Shown here: positions 60,780 through 64,000 of the stretch, one piece after another | How the letters are laid out: each line of letters opens with the position of its first letter | Position numbering within the stretch: position 1 is the first letter of the stretch | Notes under the pieces: model-generated | The model's database searches: none | The model's input: the letters and a program-made list of their open reading frames with translations, nothing else | What the model was told of the DNA's origin: nothing | Source: JASGTU01 sp963821815 | GTDB lineage: Bacteria; Chloroflexota; Anaerolineae; Caldilineales; Caldilineaceae | Reading direction: 5' to 3' | NCBI GenBank assembly: GCA_963821815.1 | Contig: CAWGFG010000002.1 | Location: 840,297-904,296 of the forward strand | DNA: 64,000 bases | Made by a program: the position numbers and the translations under genes

Positions 60780-60880
60780 CTGCCACAGGTTAGTGTAAGA
60801 ATGTTTCTGTAAAAATGAAAAGAAGTAGGTCATGGTGTATCCTCTGGTTCGGCTAAGAATCCAGAATAAGGAGCACAACC

Positions 60881-62046
60881 ATGACCTACAAGTCCGATTG
60901 TACCTTAACACCAGAAATCTTGGAACAGATTGCAGAGCAGGGTTTCGACATTCTGCCTGAACTGATCCGCACGGTCATTAACATGGCCATGCAGGTTGAG
61001 CGCCAGCAGTATCTGGGTGTCCAACCCTATGAGACGGTCGCCAGAGCGACAAGACTACGCCAATGGCTACAAGCCGAAGACCATGGCGACACGAGTGGGT
61101 GAAATCACCTTTGACGTTCCCCAGGTGCGCAAGGGAGACTTCTATCCCAGCGCCCTGGAGCGCGGCATTCGCAGCGAACGAGCGCTCAAGCTGGCTCTGG
61201 CCGAGATGTACGTACAAGGCGTCTCCACTCGCAAGGTAGCCGCCATCACAGAGAAGCTTTGCGGCATAGAGGTTTCCTCTACACAAGTGAGTCAAGCAGC
61301 CGCACTGCTGGATGAGCAACTGCAGGAATGGCGGGAACGGCCGCTGGGCAGATGTCCCTATCTCTTCCTGGACGCCCACTACGAGAAAGTACGCCAGGCG
61401 GGCCAAGTCAGCGATGCTGCCGTACTGAAGGCCATCGGCGTGAACATCGAAGGCAAGCGTGAAGTTCTGGGCGTGTCTGTCTCGTTGAGCGAACACGAAG
61501 TGCACTGGCGGACATTCCTGGGCGAGTTGGTGGCACGAGGACTATGTGGCGTTCAGCTCATCATCAGCGATGCACACGCCGGTCTTGAGAACAGCTCGCA
61601 AGGCAGTCTTTGGAGGGGTGCCATGGCAACGATGTCAGTTCCATCTGCAGCAGAACGCACAGGCATATGTGCCTCGTATGGGAATGCGAAGACAAGTGGC
61701 AGCAGACATCCGTAGCGTGTTCAATGCACCCAACCTAGCGGAGGCGGAGCGGCTACTGAAACAGTTGACAGACAAGTACGCCAACAGAGCGCCAAAGCTC
61801 GCAGCCTGGGCGGAAGAGAACATTCCTGAAGGCTTGACGGTCTTTGGCTTTCCATCTAGCCACTGGCGCCGTATCCGCACATCCAACGGTGTGGAGCGAT
61901 TGAACAAAGAGATTCGAAGACGTTCCAGAGTGGCCACTCTGTTTCCGAATGAAGGCTCCTGCCTGCGGCTTGTGACGGCCGTCGTCATGGAAATCAGCGA
62001 GGAGTGGCAGACGAACCGCATCTATCTGCGTCTGGACCCAGATTGA
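60881..62046 (+). pseudogene. IS256-family transposase, two frame changes
   Basis: The ATG at 60881 opens MTYKSDCTLTPEILEQIAEQ, matching copy 1 closely. A frame change near 61055 (after GVQPYE) leads to DYANGYKPKTMATRVGEITF and the catalytic Asp in LFLDAHYEKV. A second near 61585 (within ISDAHAGL) leads to KAVFGGVPWQRCQFHLQQNA and the Glu in LNKEIRRRSRVATLFPNE, ending at 62046. Without the breaks all three catalytic acids would be present. Copy 1 could move this element in trans if its ends are intact. Confidence 0.88.
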
Positions 62047-62143
62047 TTGTTAACGTGCCAAGTACTAGAGGTGTCATTCCGAAGCAACAACAGCTGCGGA
62101 GTGGTGGCATTGCAGCGATGATAGGCAAGATGTTCGGCGTGAA

Positions 62144-62196
62144 AGCTGTGTCAAGGGTCGGAATCGTTTCCGACTTGCGCAGCCCTTGACACAGCT
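62144..62196 (+). terminator. Conserved hairpin near the IS256 right end, copy 2
   Basis: A 14-bp perfect stem, AGCTGTGTCAAGGG at 62144-62157 with its complement at 62183-62196, plus an inner GTCGGA/TCCGAC pairing. One stem pair differs from copy 1 in a compensatory way. Confidence 0.6.
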
Positions 62197-62468
62197 AAGC
62201 GCCGTACGATAATCGCCTATCGCTGCAATGCCGTACACCGTGACTTCTCATTTTACAGAAACAAATTTGCTTGATCTGCCACAGAAGATCTTCCCCGTGT
62301 TCTGTAGTCCCTTCGAACACTAACCTATTGGCAGATTCGACACCCCACTACTCAGGTGTTATTAGCAATACTTACCTGGTGTATTAGTGTGTAATCAGCA
62401 GAGCAGTTACATGGATGGGATTCGCTGCCAAGAGGTATTTGTGCAATCGTACTCGTTCCTCACACCCC

Positions 62469-63310
62469 TTACCGGCAGACCTCGCCAACCACCAATAGAT
62501 AACTTTGATCGCGGTCATAATGAATAGAGTAGATCTTATATAGTGCGACCGCTCTTATCCCATGGTGTTTACGAAAGAACAGCGCCTTGTGAGAAAGCAA
62601 TAGCTCATACTTGTAAGGAACCCCGCGATTCATCGTATAGCTTCCGACGTGTATTATTCTGGATCTAGGAACGGTGTAAATATCCCATCCCGCTTTGCCA
62701 ATTCTGTAGCACCAATCAACCTCTTCCGAATAAATAGGATCGAATGCGGTGTCTAAGAAGTCCGACGTCACGAATGATATCCCGTCGCACTATCATCGCA
62801 GCCCCACAAACGCTATCAACAGGTTGAGGATAGATACTGTCACTGCACCTTCTCACCGCACTATTAGTTGCAGCCCATACAGCCTCCATGAAAGGGTTTG
62901 GAAAGGCAGAGTGGGAGGGCTGCGGTGTTAGATCAGGGTTTAGTAGGCTACTCCCAGCAGCACCAGCTTCCGGATGGGTATCCATGAATGCCACAAGGAT
63001 ATCTAGCGCTCTATCAAGAACAATAGTGTCATCATTTAGGAGCATCAGATAGCGACCCCGACCTCGTCGGAGTGCTATGTTATTATTGGTCGAGAATCCG
63101 AGGCTCTTCGAATTACGTTGAACATATACCTCGAGGGAAATTTCTCTTTATCGTCGAGAAGGTTCCATCTTCAGAAGCATTATCAATGACAATTACTTCA
63201 AGATTGAGCGTATGCGTTGAAGCATAGACCGATAGAAGGCAAGGGATAAGGAGGTTTAGATTGTTGCTGCTAATTATAGAAATTGCGAGATCTGGGACGT
63301 CTAATGACAT
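62469..63310 (-). pseudogene. Family 2 glycosyltransferase (rhamnosyltransferase-like), two frame changes
   Basis: From the ATG at 63310: DLAISIISSNNLNLLIPCLL and LEVIVIDNASEDGTFSTIKR, the usual nucleotide-binding start. After a change near 63115, FSTNNNIALRRGRGRYL-like sequence leads to MLLNDDTIVLDRALDILVAF, then GAAGSSLLNPDLTPQPS and VDSVCGAAMIVRRDIIRDVG. After another near 62755, FDPIYSEEVDWCYRIGKAGW and SRIIHVGSYTMNRG continue to 62469. The EEVDWCYR and DD motifs are typical of family 2 enzymes acting on cell-surface glycans. About 280 residues, normal length. It may be real if the breaks are errors. Confidence 0.72.
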
Positions 63311-63381
63311 AGTTTAGCCTAGTTATCCGGTCAGTTAGCGCATGTCTTAACGTGTAACGGAGTAGAAATACTGGCACACTT

Positions 63382-64000
63382 CTACCACCCCGCAGGAAGT
63401 CCACGTGGAATCTCTATGGTTTCAAATTCAGCCGTGCTTCGGGATCCGACTTGTTTTACCCATTCAGCCATACGCTTTAGCCCGATTGACAATTGCACTG
63501 GTTCGGTGAGGTTAAATACGGTCTGAACTTTGTCATGCGTCGCATACGCGTGTGTTACTTCCTGTCTTGCCGGTAGGTAGCGAAAATCAGGAGCAACGGA
63601 AAATGTATCACAAACAGCTAGGGCCAATTCGTTAATGGTATATGGCTGATCACCGCCCACATTGAATGTTTCGCCATATGCATTCTGATTGAGACGCAGC
63701 TTGGGCAATAACAGGAGCAACATCGTCGATATACGAAAAAGCGCGCCTTTGCTCCCCATCTCCAAATATGGTGAAAGGTTCTCCACGAAGGGCTTGATTC
63801 ATAAAAATTCCGATAACATTGCGATACTTGTCACCAATATTCTGATGCTCCCCATAAACATTGTGCGGGCGAAAGATAACATAATCTAGACCAAACTGGT
63901 TGTGTGCAGCTGCTAAGTCCATTTCAACAGCGTACTTAGAGATACCATAAGGGTCTTCAGGTTCCGGAGACATTCCCTCGCTCATGGGTACTTGATTGCT
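63382..64000 (-). pseudogene. NAD-dependent epimerase/dehydratase (sugar nucleotide), C-terminal part, runs off the window
   Basis: Only the C-terminal two thirds are inside the window. The catalytic YxxxK is present in PYGISKYAVEMDL, followed by DYVIFRPHNVYGEHQN, GEPFTIFGDGEQRRAFSYID, and after a frame change near 63685, GETFNVGGDQPYTINELALA and LSIGLKRMAEWVKQ to the stop at 63382. This is the extended short-chain dehydrogenase pattern of UDP-glucose 4-epimerase and UDP-glucuronate decarboxylase relatives. It is next to the family 2 glycosyltransferase gene on the same strand, so it probably supplies its donor sugar. The N-terminal NAD-binding motif lies beyond base 64000. Confidence 0.8.

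Larger units (their letters stand above)
60789..62275 (+). mobile_element. IS256-family insertion sequence, copy 2 (diverged)
   Basis: Same architecture and orientation as the element at 7.9-9.4 kb: inverted GTTTCTGTAAAA near the left (60803-60814) and TTTTACAGAAAC near the right end (62251-62262), plus GGTCATGGTGTAT and GTACACCGTGAC inside. It is clearly the same family of element, with base changes throughout. The transposase is broken. Confidence 0.82.
60780..62284 (+). repeat. Nine-base target duplication flanking IS256 copy 2
   Basis: CTGCCACAG occurs at 60780-60788 and again at 62276-62284, immediately outside the element. Elements of this family make 8-9 base duplications, so this fixes the ends of copy 2 at about 60789 and 62275. 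Confidence 0.65.

Overview
The window looks like a piece of a Chloroflexota chromosome (Anaerolineae/Caldilinea-like), inferred from protein style rather than any marker gene. Signs are Pro/Thr-rich stalks joined to TolB-type propellers, sulfatase-modifying-factor and NBR1-like Ig domains on secreted mosaics, and secreted proteins ending in a short Leu-Pro tag. No rRNA, tRNA or CRISPR array was found. Many genes are interrupted by single-base frame changes while their domains stay readable. Only a minority also carry in-frame stops. Some breaks may therefore be sequencing errors and others real decay.

Region 1 (1-10.1 kb) is a decayed, mobile-element-rich zone. It holds a broken GAF/HisKA_3 sensor kinase and its NarL-type regulator, remnants of two tyrosine recombinases, abutting ISL3 and IS110 transposase fragments, an AbrB/PIN toxin-antitoxin pair, a fragment of an EVE-like/HNH endonuclease, a complete IS256-family element, and a membrane-anchored Mrr-type endonuclease cut at its C terminus by that element. 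Region 2 (11.2-17.6 kb) is a tight three-gene operon: DUF6361 protein, phospholipase-D-like nuclease, and large SNF2/RapA-like helicase. It is best read as a nuclease-helicase defence system.

Region 3 (18.1-30.6 kb, minus strand) encodes very large secreted mosaic proteins. Their modules are M23 peptidase, six beta-gamma-crystallin-like repeats, FN3, NBR1-like Ig, formylglycine-enzyme-like, TolB propeller, SH3, DUF2341/LamG, CARDB and PPC. Region 4 (31.1-32.7 kb) has an orphan hypothetical gene and an XRE-like regulator with a helical-phase direct repeat in front of it.

Region 5 (32.8-49.5 kb) is an exopolysaccharide locus. It has an O-antigen ligase/polymerase-like protein, a B12-binding radical SAM protein, glycosyltransferases, an acyltransferase, a polyprenyl-phosphate sugar transferase that would start the repeat unit, UDP-GlcNAc 2-epimerase, a Wzz/BY-kinase co-polymerase and the matching low-molecular-weight tyrosine phosphatase. 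No flippase is visible. Region 6 (49.5-59.7 kb, minus) encodes secreted proteins (glycoside hydrolase, SdrD-type stalk, esterase), a two-component pair, an adjacent degenerate kinase and a GT39-like membrane transferase. Region 7 (60-64 kb) has a methyltransferase remnant, a second, inactivated IS256 copy in the same orientation as the first, a broken family-2 glycosyltransferase and the C-terminal part of an NAD-dependent sugar epimerase running off the window.
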